This document shows, one piece after another, positions 1 through 10,911 of a stretch of 28,711 bases of DNA (its first letter is position 1; each line of letters opens with the position of its first letter). The position numbers and the translations under genes are program-made. The DNA comes from Reclinomonas americana ATCC 50394 (Eukaryota; Jakobida; Jakobea; Jakobida). The notes under the pieces were generated by a model, which was not told the origin of the DNA, made no database searches, and saw only the letters and a list, made by a program, of their open reading frames with translations. The DNA is taken from assembly GCA_048213135.1 (NCBI GenBank), contig AFZH01017327.1, positions 1 to 28,711 of the forward strand, given 5' to 3'.

Positions 1-64
1 GTACGTACGTACGTACGTAGTACGTAGTACGTACGTAGTAGTACGTACGTACGTACGTGGTAGT

Positions 65-95
<31 letters not shown>

Positions 96-100
96 GGAGG
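1..100. repeat. GTAC tetranucleotide, GT and poly-G tracts
   Basis: The first 56 bases are a GTAC/GTA simple repeat. A short GT run follows at about 63-78, then 19 consecutive G at 79-97 and a G/A-rich stretch to about 118. The G run could form a G-quadruplex. No coding signal is seen here. Confidence 0.95.
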
Positions 101-781
101 AGAGAGGAGGGGGCGGTGGATTCTCCTACATGTCGCACGCCGGATTGGGGGCCATGGCCCAGGGGGCGGTTTCAAGAGGAATGAGGATGCCGGGCGATGC
201 CAGTACGCCATTCAGCGTGATTTTACCGGTGGCCACATCGAACCCCCACATGACGTGCGGGCGTGTAGACCAGCCGTTGTCTGCGAAGGAGGACGGAGTT
301 TAGCATACAGGAGGAAGGAAAGTGCAAAGTACATCAAGATGAAGCTACTCGTGGCTACACGATCGCGAAAAGCATGCGAGCACCGACCGTATACGTAAGG
401 ATAAACTGGCAACAACAACGGAAGCTAACAGTCTCAGAGGAGAGAGAGCGACTGAAGCACTGCAGATAGTAAGACAAAGAGGTACAAGACGCCATCGAGG
501 CGGCCGTCAGGAAATAGCCTCATCTCCTCGCACTAATCTGCTGCACTGACGATCACCGTCGTTGTGTGATAAGTGAAAGTGGCACCCATCTATCTAGCAG
601 ATACACAGACGGGTGAACGGAATGGGAAAGTTTCGCGACAGTGTGGAACGCATTTCTCAAAATAATGCGAGACATGGTCAATATGCAGCAAGTGCGGAGA
701 AACTGCAACAGTCTTTGCTGCCACTGCAGAAAGCCATGGAGAGAGATGAGGAATGAGAGTGCACGTAAGAGAAGTGACAAC
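100..781. other. Intergenic stretch with no recognised gene
   Basis: Open frames here are short and compositionally unconvincing on both strands. I see no RNA gene and no family resemblance. The right part presumably holds the 3' untranslated region of the minus-strand gene ending at 782. Confidence 0.5.
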
Positions 782-2017
782 TCACTCATGGCACACGTGT
801 AGGCATGCGTGGCGGCTTGGTATGCCTGCATGCAGTGGGGTAATGTGAGCGTCACGCAAGGCATCTACAACAAACCAGCAGACAGACAGGCACGAAACGC
901 AGGCGCTGACGGGAGGGAAACCGTCGCCACTCAAAAAGGTGGTCAGAGGACCGAGCTGAACAGTGGACTCCTGCACACAACCGCGTGAATCAGCACCTGT
1001 ATGATTTCTGCGCAGTACACAGCACAAACCTTTGCCGACAGCTTACCCCAGGTGAACGAGGCTTGGGGGTTCGAATTATAGGGCAACAGGCACAGGAACA
1101 TGATGTCGCCGTCGGTAGAGACACCAAACGAAGTGACGCCCACCGCTTGCGATTGCACTGACTCGGGGAACTGGACGACAAAAATTACAGTAAATCAAGA
1201 GTACATCGGTAATCACGATGCGTGCCCTCACAGACCTGCCACAGCGTGTACTCCTGCGTGTCAGTATTGATGGAGAAGGCATAGTAGGCTCGGGCATAGG
1301 TGTGCACATCCTTAATCACTTCGCACGTGCCGATGAGACGGTCGGCACTGGCGTTGTAGTCGAGCGCGGAGACACGACATCCGAGCCCCTCTTCATCGCG
1401 CAAGTACACCAAACCGGTGAACTTGGCAGTGCCAGCAACAAAATCGAAGCTCACCGAGCCCACACACGAAGCATCATAACCAACGATTTGATTCGCCCAC
1501 ACGGTGTTGGTCTTGGAGTTCACCACAATGCGGTCAATCACGTCGCCTGTCGTCGGGCGGAAAAATGCAAAAGACAGATCAGCAGAGCAGACGGCACAAT
1601 GATCACATACCTCGGTAGAGCACAGTGACATCCCACAGCGGACGCAGTGTGTGGATATCCACTGCCTGCAGCACTTGAGCGCTTGGGTACCAAGTTATTC
1701 CTCGCGTCTGGCTGACCGGCAACAAGTACACTGGCTGTGCCTTGGCCTCGGCCTGCGACAAGGACGACGACGGAGGCGTGTACAACCAAACAGGCAGCTT
1801 TTCGCTTCCCCACGCAAAGAGCGTCTGGAACTCGGAGTAGTCTCGCAGTGGTGGACGGGCAATTTGTGCGCCCTTGGTGAGTTTGCCGGTGGCAGGGTCG
1901 AGGTAGTTGAAGGCAGTGAAGTTGTAGGTGGGGGTGGCAGAACGATCGGGCCGCGTTTCGCTGATGAGGACCAGCGAGGTGGCACTACATCACGGAGAAA
2001 TGAGAGGGAATGCACCG

Positions 2018-2051
<34 letters not shown>

Positions 2052-2284
2052 AAAAGTTGCCGCAACGGTGTGCAGGCAGTGTGTGGCTCCACTTGGAGAG
2101 ACGAGCGGCGTGCTCGCATGCGCAGCACGGGTTCCGCGTGACCAAAGAGTGGGAGAGAGAGGAAATCCTCGTCGGTCTCACGCACGACTGGGTTGGGTGA
2201 GGTGCACGCAGCAAGCGTGCACAGGAACAGGAGAGTGGTACAGAGGAGTGAGAGGAAGACGACGCCGAGATGAGGGCGGATCAT
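782..2284 (-). CDS. Putative secreted protein, function unknown
   Basis: Spliced minus-strand gene. The start at 2284 opens a clear signal peptide (MIRPHLGVVFLSLLCTTLLF, then a small-residue cleavage region before TSPNP). Probable exons are 2182-2284, 1611-1984, 1236-1546, 1030-1170 and 782-970. Exons 2 to 5 join with consistent phases (1, 0, 0). Exon 1 to exon 2 is one base out of phase, so a micro-exon, another acceptor or a sequence error is missing from the model; intron 1 holds a long GA/CT run (about 2020-2049). The mature part is beta-rich with hydrophobic/aromatic alternation (for example FTGLVYLRDEEGLGC), which resembles a beta-propeller-like lumenal or extracellular protein. I do not recognise the family. 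The last 40 residues are uncertain: an in-frame 57-nt intron could lie inside exon 5. Confidence 0.6.
2020..2049. repeat. (GA)n microsatellite in an intron
   Basis: About 15 GA units, read as CT on the gene strand. They lie in the first intron of the secreted-protein gene, upstream of its acceptor at 1985-1986, where they would act as a pyrimidine tract. Confidence 0.9.
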
Positions 2285-2424
2285 GGTCGCGTAAAGTTAG
2301 ACCAAATGGCTTTGCGCAGATACGTAAGACTTCGAACTGGCAGGTGTTTGTCATGCACGTGATCGAAGTGCACGTCAACCGAAGAATGCTCAACCAAACA
2401 AACAAACAGCGTTGTCGTATATGA

Positions 2425-3421
2425 TCAAGCGGCTGCTGGCATCTTGCTGTGCTGGCACCATTCGGGGGCGTTCGTTTTCCAGAACACCATGGGCGTGTCG
2501 CGCAGCCAGGGGTACTGTGCGCCGGCGCGTAGGTGGTTGCTGGCTGGGATGTCGAGCCTGTAGCCCTTGGCTTCGACGCGATCGACCACGTACTGGTTCG
2601 TCCGCTCGTTGAAGTGGCCGTGACCGCCTTGGCCGGGAATCGCCCACGACAGCACGATTCCGCACGTGTTGTGGCGGTGCAGGTTGTCGATGAAGGTCTC
2701 CTCGAACTGTGGTGGCAGGTGCTCCGCCACCTCCAGCGACATCACCCAGTCAAAGGGTCCGTCGCTCAGTGCCAGTGGCGCCGACAGTTCGGCCCAGCGC
2801 ACAGCTCCGTTCGTGTACTGCTCGACGTTGAGCGAGCCCTCAATGGCGGTGTAGCGAATGTTGCCGCCGTGCGTACGCCAGTAGAGCCCGTACTGCGCAC
2901 ACATGCAGCACCGATGAATGACAACGACGCAGCGATTACACAGAAACGCGTCGGAATTTGGTGTGAAGCACCTGTCCGAGGCCAGCACCTGCATCGAGCA
3001 CAGAGCGGCCCTCGAAGAAGGTGAGCAGGTTGTGCGCCACATACGAGTCCACTGGCAAGTGCAACTTGGCCATGGGAAAGCCCGCCTGCGCGGTAAACTC
3101 GGGATACTGGTCCTCGGTCGGCCTCTCAAGACACCAGAAGCCGCTTTCGAAAACAGCCGGATACTCAATGTCAGGTCGACAGAACGAGCGCACAATCACA
3201 GCGCGCAGTGCCCGCTCGTTGGCCTCCATCTCGTCCAATCGACGGTGGAGGCGCTGAACGACGGAGAGCAGGGCGCTCTCGCTGGTGGCAGAGTGGATGC
3301 TCCCTGCAAGGAGAGAGTGAGGGGCGATGCGCGTCACTTCTCTGTTCACTCACTCACTCACCATCGACGAGGAGGGGCCTCTGTGATCCAAGGCCACCTG
3401 CGCACACTGTGAGTGATCTAC

Positions 3422-3478
<57 letters not shown>

Positions 3479-3586
3479 ATTCTCACCTGCAGTCTCTTGT
3501 GCGATGACATGGCATGCGAGGAGCAACAGCAGCAGCAGCAGCGACGATAATGAGGGTACACGTGCTGGTCGCTCGCAGGAGTGCAT
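2425..3586 (-). CDS. Signal-bearing class I SAM-dependent methyltransferase
   Basis: Four exons in consistent phase: 3487-3586, 3362-3397, 2972-3303 and 2425-2892, giving 311 residues. Residues 12-25 are a hydrophobic Leu/Ala stretch (LLLLLLLLACHVIA), a signal peptide or N-terminal anchor, so the enzyme is predicted in the secretory pathway. The methyltransferase core follows. Motif I is SVLDAGAGLGQYG (about 146-158), which binds the AdoMet methionine and carboxyl; the acidic ribose-binding position is in YTAIEGS; a UbiG-like post-motif reads SLEVAEHLPP. The C-terminal half carries SWAIPGQGGHGHFNERT, a conserved block in uncharacterised eukaryotic Methyltransf_23/25-like proteins. The substrate cannot be inferred. 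Intron 1 contains a 40-nt GT/AC microsatellite. The start is the first ATG ahead of the signal sequence; no further upstream exon is evident. Confidence 0.82.
3430..3475. repeat. (GT)n microsatellite in an intron
   Basis: About 22 GT units inside intron 1 (3398-3486) of the methyltransferase gene, read as (AC)n on the gene strand. The spliced protein frame does not depend on it. Confidence 0.95.
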
Positions 3587-3766
3587 CGTTGTATTTAGTT
3601 GTATTGAGTTGATTCGTCGGATCAAGGACCACTTGTTTTGATCGCTATTATGAACACCACACACTGTACAACAGCAGGCCATCATGGCGAGGCTTGGCGA
3701 GTCCTTCCGATCGCGCGCTTTTACCAACAGTACAAGTACTCACTTCCCAGGCAATCTGCAACCTAA

Positions 3767-6327
3767 CTACCAATCCGAGCCAGACGAATGACCCTTGTCG
3801 CTCTCCTCTTCCGATGAGTGGTCCACTCTCGTATTCCGAAACTGCGACAAGCAAAGCGCACTGTCAAAACCTCTTGTCTCCCACAGTTGCTCTCTCGCTC
3901 CGCAACTCTTTCTGCAAGTTGAGCGGCAACAGAAGTCGTGTCCACTGCTGGCTTGTACTTCTCCGGCTTGCCCACCGGTCGCAGCATCCCTCCTTTGACA
4001 ATGTCCAGAAGCAGATTGGCTCGTGAATTGGTTGGGCGAAGCGGTGCTGTGCCAACAGGTCGTCCTTGTCAGTAGCAGTGCCTCAAACCAAACACCTACA
4101 CACATGCACAACCCACCAGGTTCATCGTGCGGTTCCACCGGCGACGGAACAAAGTCCTGCGGAAGCGGATCGCGCGAGATATCAAACACAACCCGAGGTG
4201 TCAACACTTGGGTTGGTGAAAGCGCTGGCTCCACCGGCGACGGCTCTGGTGCTGGAGCTTCATCAAATACATTAGCCGGTGGCGCTGCATGAATGCAATA
4301 AGGATTGCGAAACTGCGATCAGAGAAGCAGCATACGACAAGGCAAACGCACAGAATTGGCCAGCGCCGGGGGTCGGCGGTTCGTCTTGGCGCAGACGACG
4401 AATGGCTTCCAGGAGCTTCGCCCGCTCCTGCTGTTGCGTCGGCAGCACTGTCCTCGCAACGAGAGTCAGGGGGATGCGAGTCCGAGTGGCTAAGATGGCA
4501 ATTTCAACTCACCAACAACAGGACGCAGAGGCAGTACAGGAGGCATGGGAGCAGGGGGAATGGGCATCGGCACCAAAGGAGAATGGTCGATAGAGCGGCC
4601 GGTATTATGTGAGTCATCGTGCAGCGGCTCCGGTTGAGGTACTTCGGTGTCTTCCTCTGCCTCCTCGTCTTCCGGCTGCACAGGCTCTGGCCGCACAGGC
4701 TCCGGCCGCACAGGTCCTGGACGCACAGGCTCCGGTCGCATGGATTCTTGATGCACAGGCTCTACCTGCGCAGGCGCCACGTGGGCCACCGTCACCGGCG
4801 ATGATTCCACGACCGCAGTATACAGGGGCCCATTCACGGACAGCGGAGCCAGTCGCATCTGCGACGCCAGGTTCTCGACCGAGCCCAGAGTCGACGGCAG
4901 CACCACTGGCACGGAGGTAGGTGAGCATCATCAACCAAATAACATCACAGACACCAATCACGCAACGAGGTGCAGGAGCAGAGGGCGCCGACAAGAACGC
5001 GTTGGCCAACGAGTGCGCACTGGCGGCCGCCGGTGATCTGGTGGACGTTGGGTGACCCGAATCGTGGCGAAGCAGGTGCGACTCTCGATGCAACGGGGGC
5101 ACAGCGCGCCGATTGGGCGACAGGGGAACCGCCGCTCGAGCATCCGCCTACCCCTTGGTCAGCATCGCACACAGTGGAAGCATCGCACAGAAACACACAA
5201 CAAACCCGCTGCTTCTGTCGCGTCTCACGATCACGCTGTCGTGCCTCTGCCGACGCCTCACGCGTCTGCACCCACTCGCTCGCAAAGTACGTCTTGTCGG
5301 TGTACCGCTGCAGGTTCGAGGTCATCCCCGGCGGCAGTCGCACAAACGCGTCCAGCGCATCCACCGGCGGCCTGCGCAACAAGAACCACCAATCAGGCGA
5401 CAAGACAGCAGCAGCGTTACACAACAACAACAACAACAACAACGCAACGGTCGCTCGGCATTGTTCACGGCGCTGTTGGCCAGTGTCGACTGCGTGTCAT
5501 TGACAAACGTCTGCGACACATCGAAAGCCGTCGACTGGAACTCTTGCCCTGTGGATAGAGTGTGGCGTGTCAGACAACAACCACAGCTTACGCCAGACAG
5601 GCACACGCAGAACTCTTGGCCACGTGCAGTCTCTGAGGGGCCACCAGAGGCACAGTGGCTGCGGCCACGTGTGAGGCATGCACCGCTCGTGTGGCTCGCT
5701 CGGACAGTGCGCTCAGTCGCTGCTGAGTCTCCTCCGCCACATGCAGCAGCTCGCGGAAGCTGCGGGCCCCCGAGTGAGAAGGAGAGAGAGAGAGAGTAAG
5801 GTGAGGGAGAGAGAAGGGAGGGACGCAACAGGCTGCCTGCATAGACGGCCAGCTCGTTGAGTTGTTGTTCCACGCCAATCATCTTGCACACATGAGAGAG
5901 TTTGTGTCGAGCCTGTGAACAGTGTGAGAGAGTGAGTCGAAGGGGAAGGGAGTGAGAGAGGGGAAGAGAGGGGAGGAGAAGGAGAAGGGAAGCGTGTTCT
6001 GTTTTCTCAGATCCCTTCATCTCATCTCAGATCCCTTCATCTCATCTCAGATCCCTTCATCTCATCTCTCCTTCTTCTCTCATTCTCCGCGCAACTTGTG
6101 AGCTCGTGTGCTGCTCCAACAGAGTGGCGAGTGATCGCTGAGGACCTCCGCGTCGTTGGAAAAGAGGGTCGCTCTCGGGCTGCGGAGAAACACGCCAGTC
6201 AGTAAAGCTGAGAGCAGAAACACACACAGACTCCACTCTCTTTCTCTCACACAGTGAGAGTGAAGACAAGAGACGTAACGAGACCGATCTTGACAGGATC
6301 CTCGATCACTTGGCGCACAAGCGACAT
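3767..6327 (-). CDS. WASF: SCAR/WAVE actin nucleation-promoting factor
   Basis: Twelve exons: 6253-6327, 6096-6179, 5830-5912, 5614-5759, 5449-5548, 5206-5371, 4967-5147, 4513-4905, 4352-4447, 4117-4284, 3907-4064 and 3767-3841. Together they give about 574 residues. The N-terminal SCAR homology domain is visible: MSLVRQVIEDPVK at the start (animal WAVEs begin with a similar MPLVKR/DP block), a helical stretch with YAGSLFRELLHVAEE (about 77-92), and LQRYTDKTYFASEWVQ (about 185). A basic linker and a long proline-rich region follow, including tandem PVRPEP repeats near 4680-4760. A WH2 motif, LLLDIVKGGMLRPV, lies at 515-528. The central/acidic tail (about 540-574) ends SGSDW-stop, with the Trp needed for Arp2/3 binding. 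In the WAVE complex this protein drives branched actin downstream of Rac. The exon-1 donor is the least certain join. Five of the 11 introns begin GTTGCG. Confidence 0.88.
6008..6068. repeat. Three exact 20-bp tandem repeats in an intron
   Basis: The unit CAGATCCCTTCATCTCATCT is repeated three times head to tail inside intron 2 of SCAR/WAVE (5913-6095). It lies just inside the GTTGCG donor at 6095. No function is evident. Confidence 0.9.
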
Positions 6328-6522
6328 GATGAAAGGAAAACGAGTGGCGGACAGACTGACAACAAATCGATCATAGATCGTCAGACGTTCTTACAAGTAA
6401 ACCACATACGTTCATTGTCTTTCTCTTCCCTCCTCCTCCTCCTCCTCCTTATCCCACTCTCCACCTTGCACCTAACGAGTTACAGCTTCTCATTCTCTCC
6501 TTCGCCCCTCCTCTTTTTCGCC

Positions 6523-9500
6523 TTATGGTTCTGTGCCGCCAAAGCTGAAGCCACCGCCTCGTACTCGTGATGCGCCGAGCGGATGTTGCACCTTCAGGTC
6601 GGGCATCTCCTGCGAGGCGCCCTTGTCGCGCTGCATGTGCTCTCTCCGCTTCTGCTCGTAGTACTTCTTCTTGACATCCTGCATCTCCCTCGACAGTCGC
6701 TCGATTTCGAACTTGTACTCGTTGACTTGCGCCTGTCAATAGCCAAGCCAGTGAGTGAGGCTGCCACACACACTTCCCCTAATCCATCATCATCACACGC
6801 ACCTGGAACATGTTGAGTTCGGCGGCCATCGACTTCATCTGGTGCGTCTTCTCCTTGAGTGTGGACTGGTAGACGTTGAGCTGCTCGGCCACCTCCGGAC
6901 CGGGTTGGCGCGCCAGAATCTTCTTGAGCTCCACATACAGCTTCTCCTTCTCCTGGATCAGCATGTCCTTCTCGACCACCTCCTCGGTCTTCGCAATCAG
7001 GCGCTTTTGCAGCGTCTGAATCTTCTGGATCATCTCGAACGTCGATGGATCCGAGCCCTCCAGCTTGCGCCAGCGGTGCACGTTGAGCGGGTTGTCGAGC
7101 TCCTCTGAGAGGGCGCGCACACGGCCGCGCTCCTCGCGGAGCTCCTTTTGCAGTTGCACGACCTCGCGCTTCAGCTTGTCCACGTTGGAGACCGAGGCCT
7201 TGAGGATGTGCAACTCGCGGCGCAGCTCGTTGATCTTGCGCTTGAGGATCTTGATGTCGGTGAGACGGTTCGAGTACTGGATCTCGCCCTTGTTCAGCGT
7301 CGACTGTTGGATGCGGATCTTTTCGTACAGCAGCGCCAGCTCGTCATTTCTCCGAATCAGCTGCGTGCCGAGAATGTCACGCTCGTCCAGCACAATCTGC
7401 AATCGCGCGGCAAATGGTGAGCTTCACAGGAGGGCGAAAAGAGGGGAGGAGAAGGGGAGAGAGGGGTACACACCTCGTACTGCTTCTTCTGGCGCACGCG
7501 ATCGCGCTCGGCGTCGTGGATAATCGTCTGCAGGTTCTGGATTTCGGCCTTGTAGTTCTTGATGGAGGTTTCGGCGGCCTCCAGTTGCATCTTCAGGCGC
7601 AGCGTGTCGGCCATGAAGCCCTCCTTCTCCTTCTCGATCTTCAGCACCTGGAATTTCTCCTCGGCCAAAACTGCGCAGGGGGTGGAGGGAATGGTGAGCG
7701 GGAGGGGGAAGCACGCGACAATAGCAAGTATTCCCCGCCAAGCATGACAAGCATATCGATGCAGAAGCGAAAGCCCCAGAGTAGAATAGAGCGTGGAAGA
7801 AGCAAGCACACTCTCCCTCTTTCTCTCACGCATACAAGTCACCAAAAAGGCAGAGAAATATGAGAAAGAAACGCAAACAGACACACACACACACACAAAA
7901 ATCACAGAAAACTCGGGAAACGATGAGAACGACACACAAGCAGACACTCTCGCTCCCTCTTCAAGTGTAGTGCAGAAGGCTTATCCACATCAATCCCCTC
8001 ATCATCAAGATCAAAGACGGTGGAGACACACTCCCCTCACACTACACTCGTTCTGCAAGTCAAGCAAGAAGTGAACACAACTTTTTCCACACACACACAC
8101 ACACACTCATCCCACAGAACGACAACAATCCAAACTCAAAAATAAAGGTATAACTCTCCTTCATCTCTCAACTACGACAAAACAGAGCAACACAGAAGCA
8201 TCCACATGCACACTCTTCCTCGTTCCACAAGTCAAGAAGAAAGAGGAGAGCCCAGACTTTTCAAACACACACACACTAAGAAAAAGAAGGAAGAAACTCT
8301 CTTCCATCTCGTACTTCAAGAAGCAACACACACACACACCCCTCCTCATTACACATAACCACACAAATAAAGCGAAACCCCCTCTTTTCATCATGCCAAC
8401 AAGAACAGAAGCACACACTTCTCATACTACCACAGAACGACACCAATCAAGTGAAACCCCCTCTTTTCATCTTGTTCAGAAGGACAGAAGCACACACACT
8501 ACTCATAATTCCACAAACGACAACAATCTCAAGTCAACAAGAAGAGAACTCTGCTCATTTCATCACAAAACAAAGAGAAGCAACGGAAACATACACACAC
8601 GCGCGCGCACTCTCTCTCCCTCTTCCTCATTCCACAAAAGAGAAGAACCCTCACTTTACAAACACATACACTTGTAACCTCATTCCACAATTCGAAGTCA
8701 AGAAAAAAGAGAAACAACCACTTCCTCATTCTCCAAGATATGAATCTCCTCTCCTTCTTTCCCTTGCCCCCTCCCTTCCCCTTAACACCCCCTTGCCTTC
8801 CCCTCCCCGCACGCAACTCTTCTCCTTCGCGGCAATCTCATCCTTCAGCTGCTCAATCTGGTGGTTCATGATCTTGAACTTCTGGTGCAGCTCGGCAATC
8901 TCATCCTGCGCCTCGAGCAACTGCTTGCTGTACAAGTTGCGATCGGAGCGTACGGACTCGTAGAGAGCCTGCTGGTTCTTGAGCTTGACCTCGGACTCGG
9001 CAATGATCTTTTGCAGATCGAGAATCTCCATGTTGCGCATCTTGACGCGTTCCAGCGCTTTCTGTGCGTCCTCATGCGCACGCGAGGCCTCCTCAGCGTA
9101 CTTGTCCTTTTGCCGCTCCAGCTCGTTAATCTCGCGATTCAGCTGCATTGGGTGTCAGCACATGTGTGGCACACGACCTACAAACAAGTGGCGCTCTCTC
9201 CCGCAAAATCACCTGATGTAACGCCTGTCGATAGCCGCTCATCTCCTGCTCCATGTTCTTCTGGCGGCCCTCGGCAATCTTGATCGACGACTGTTGCTGT
9301 TGCGACTGGAACTCGCTCTTCAGCAAGTTCTTGTAGAGGATCTCCTTCTCGCGGTTGTACTCGGCGATCGTGCGCAGCGACTCCTGCAGCTTCTTCTTGG
9401 AGGCACCCAGTTCCTGATCTGCCGTCTCAATGCTGGCCTGCGCGTGAAAGGAACATTTTTCAGCAACGACAATCCCTTCCTCCTCAGCCCTCCCCCTCTC

Positions 9501-10813
9501 CTCTCTCCGCAACTCTCAGTTCGTGGTTCTCCTCCTCGATTTGCCGCTTGGCCGCCTCCAGCGCCTCGACCTTCTTCTTCAGGCCCTCGCTGACCTTGGC
9601 CACCTGCGCCTGTGTCCGCTTGACCTTGCTGATCTCCTCCTCCTTGACGCCCAACTGCGCCTGCATGTCCGAGTTCTGGGCCTGCAGGGTGGCGTTGTTG
9701 GAGATCTGGTTGTTCAGCTCGCCCTCGCGCTGCGACACGCGTTCCGTGGCGTCCTCGAGTTCACGAATCAGGCGTTCCGAGCGCAGCCTCTCGTCGGCCA
9801 CCTCGTCCTCCAGCTTCTTGATGATCTCCTGCTGACGGCCAATCTCGGCCTGCTTGCCGCCGACCTCGCCGGTTTGCACCTCAATCTGCTTGCGCAACTC
9901 CTTGATCATCTTCTCGTAGGTGGCCTTGCGGTTGTTCTGCACGTCGAGCTCGGCCAGCTGCTCATCATACTTCATGCGCAGCCGCGACACCTCGCTCTCC
10001 TTCTCCAGCTTCTCGTCCTCCAGCTGACGAATGCGCGAGCGCAGATCCACCGACTCCTTGCGCAGCGTGGCAATGAGCTGGTTCTGCGAGTCACGCTCCT
10101 CCGTCAACTCGGTCTTCACGCGCAGCAACTCGTTGACAGTGCTCTCCTGCCCCGCCGACAGATCCGCTCCCTTGCCCACGAGCTGCGACAGATGCTGAAT
10201 CTGCTGTTTCAGGTTCTGCACCGTCTCCTTGGCTCGCAGCTCACGCTCGTGCGCCGCCTCGTACATTCTCCACGCCTTGTCAATCTCCTGTGTATCGGAC
10301 ACACGCGATTTCAGATCATGATGCTCAAACGAGTTGCGTGTGTGTGAGGTGAATGACCTTTTGGAGAGCGGCAATGGTGTTCTGGTCATCCTGCGAGAGC
10401 TTGAGCGCCGTGTGTACCTTGGCGGCGTTGGCGACAATCTCCGAGTTGAGATCGTTGCACTTTTTGATCAGTCGCTTCTCCGACTCGCGCGACTTGCGCA
10501 GCGCCCGATGCAGCTTCTCATACTCAATGCGGAACTTCTCCAACGACTCGTCGCCAGAGAGCTCATTCAGCACCTGTGTGTGTGAGAGAGGGAGAGGGCG
10601 TGAGTGTGTGTGAGGCATGTCGTGTGGGGTTTGTGTGTGTGTGTAAACCTCTTGAAAGTCACGTTCAAGTGCCTCAAACGCGCCCTTACTGATCGCTCCA
10701 TCGTCGCCAACATCCGCTTTTTTCTGTGCGCGTGCACTGTGTTGTGAGTGGCCACACACACACACTCACACAGACAAGAGAGAGAGACAAACCGCGGCAG
10801 AAGTGTCGGCCAT
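6523..10813 (-). CDS. CFAP58: Cilia- and flagella-associated protein 58
   Basis: Nine exons, all in phase: 10793-10813, 10649-10723, 10358-10573, 9514-10287, 9213-9437, 8818-9142, 7474-7670, 6803-7396 and 6523-6732. They encode 878 residues, very close to the roughly 870 of animal CFAP58 (CCDC147). The protein is coiled coil nearly end to end. Family blocks are recognisable: FEALERDFQEVLNELSGD (near 20-40), ALKLSQDDQNTIAALQK, the SDRNLYSKQLLEAQDEI block, ERDILGTQLIRRNDELALLY, LNVHRWRKLEGSDP, KRLIAKTEEVVEKD and ILARQPGPE. In animals CFAP58 acts in the axoneme and in sperm flagellum assembly, so the organism very likely makes motile cilia. Intron 6 is 1,147 nt, far longer than the others, and is filled with degenerate repeats. 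The start is the ATG of a 7-codon first exon. Confidence 0.95.
7671..8817 (-). repeat. Repeat-filled 1.15-kb intron of CFAP58
   Basis: Donor GTTGCGT (8811-8817) and acceptor TGCGCAG (just after 7670) bracket this intron. On the plus strand it is A/C-rich and contains recurring degenerate blocks: CTC-ATTCCACAA-type at about 8106, 8218, 8501, 8626 and 8679; GAACGACA-CAAT-type at 8115, 8435 and 8515; and GAAACCCCCTCTTTTCATC at 8383 and 8451. (AC)n runs are scattered between them. No stable open frame of recognisable type is present. Confidence 0.8.
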
Positions 10814-10911
10814 TGCACCGCTCTCCCAATGTGCGCGATCAACAGAAGTAACTGCCAAGGAATGAGTCACCGGTGGCAATTGTCCACACGTTGTTTTTTT
10901 CTAATACACAA
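10814..10911. promoter_or_regulatory. Divergent promoter of two cilium genes
   Basis: Only 98 bp separate the ATG of CFAP58 (minus) from the ATG of the DPY30-like coiled-coil gene (plus), so both must share this control region and their 5' leaders lie within it. No TATA box is seen. Confidence 0.75.
10866..10880. promoter_or_regulatory. Candidate RFX X-box
   Basis: GTCACC-GGT-GGCAAT matches the X-box consensus GTNRCC-N(0-3)-RGYAAC at 11 of 12 defined positions; the last C is T. RFX factors bind this site to switch on cilium genes in animals and some other eukaryotes. It sits in the middle of the shared promoter of two cilium-type genes. One match alone is suggestive only. Confidence 0.45.

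Noticed and set aside
5113-5799. 228-codon plus-strand open frame across SCAR/WAVE
   Set aside because: It lies opposite SCAR homology exons and includes intron microsatellites.
6008-6068. CRISPR-like array
   Set aside because: The repeats are directly adjacent with no spacers and sit in a eukaryotic intron; the same holds for the other tandem repeats.
3767-6327. WASP rather than WAVE
   Set aside because: There is no WH1 or GBD; the N-terminus has the SCAR homology domain and YTDKTYFASEW block.
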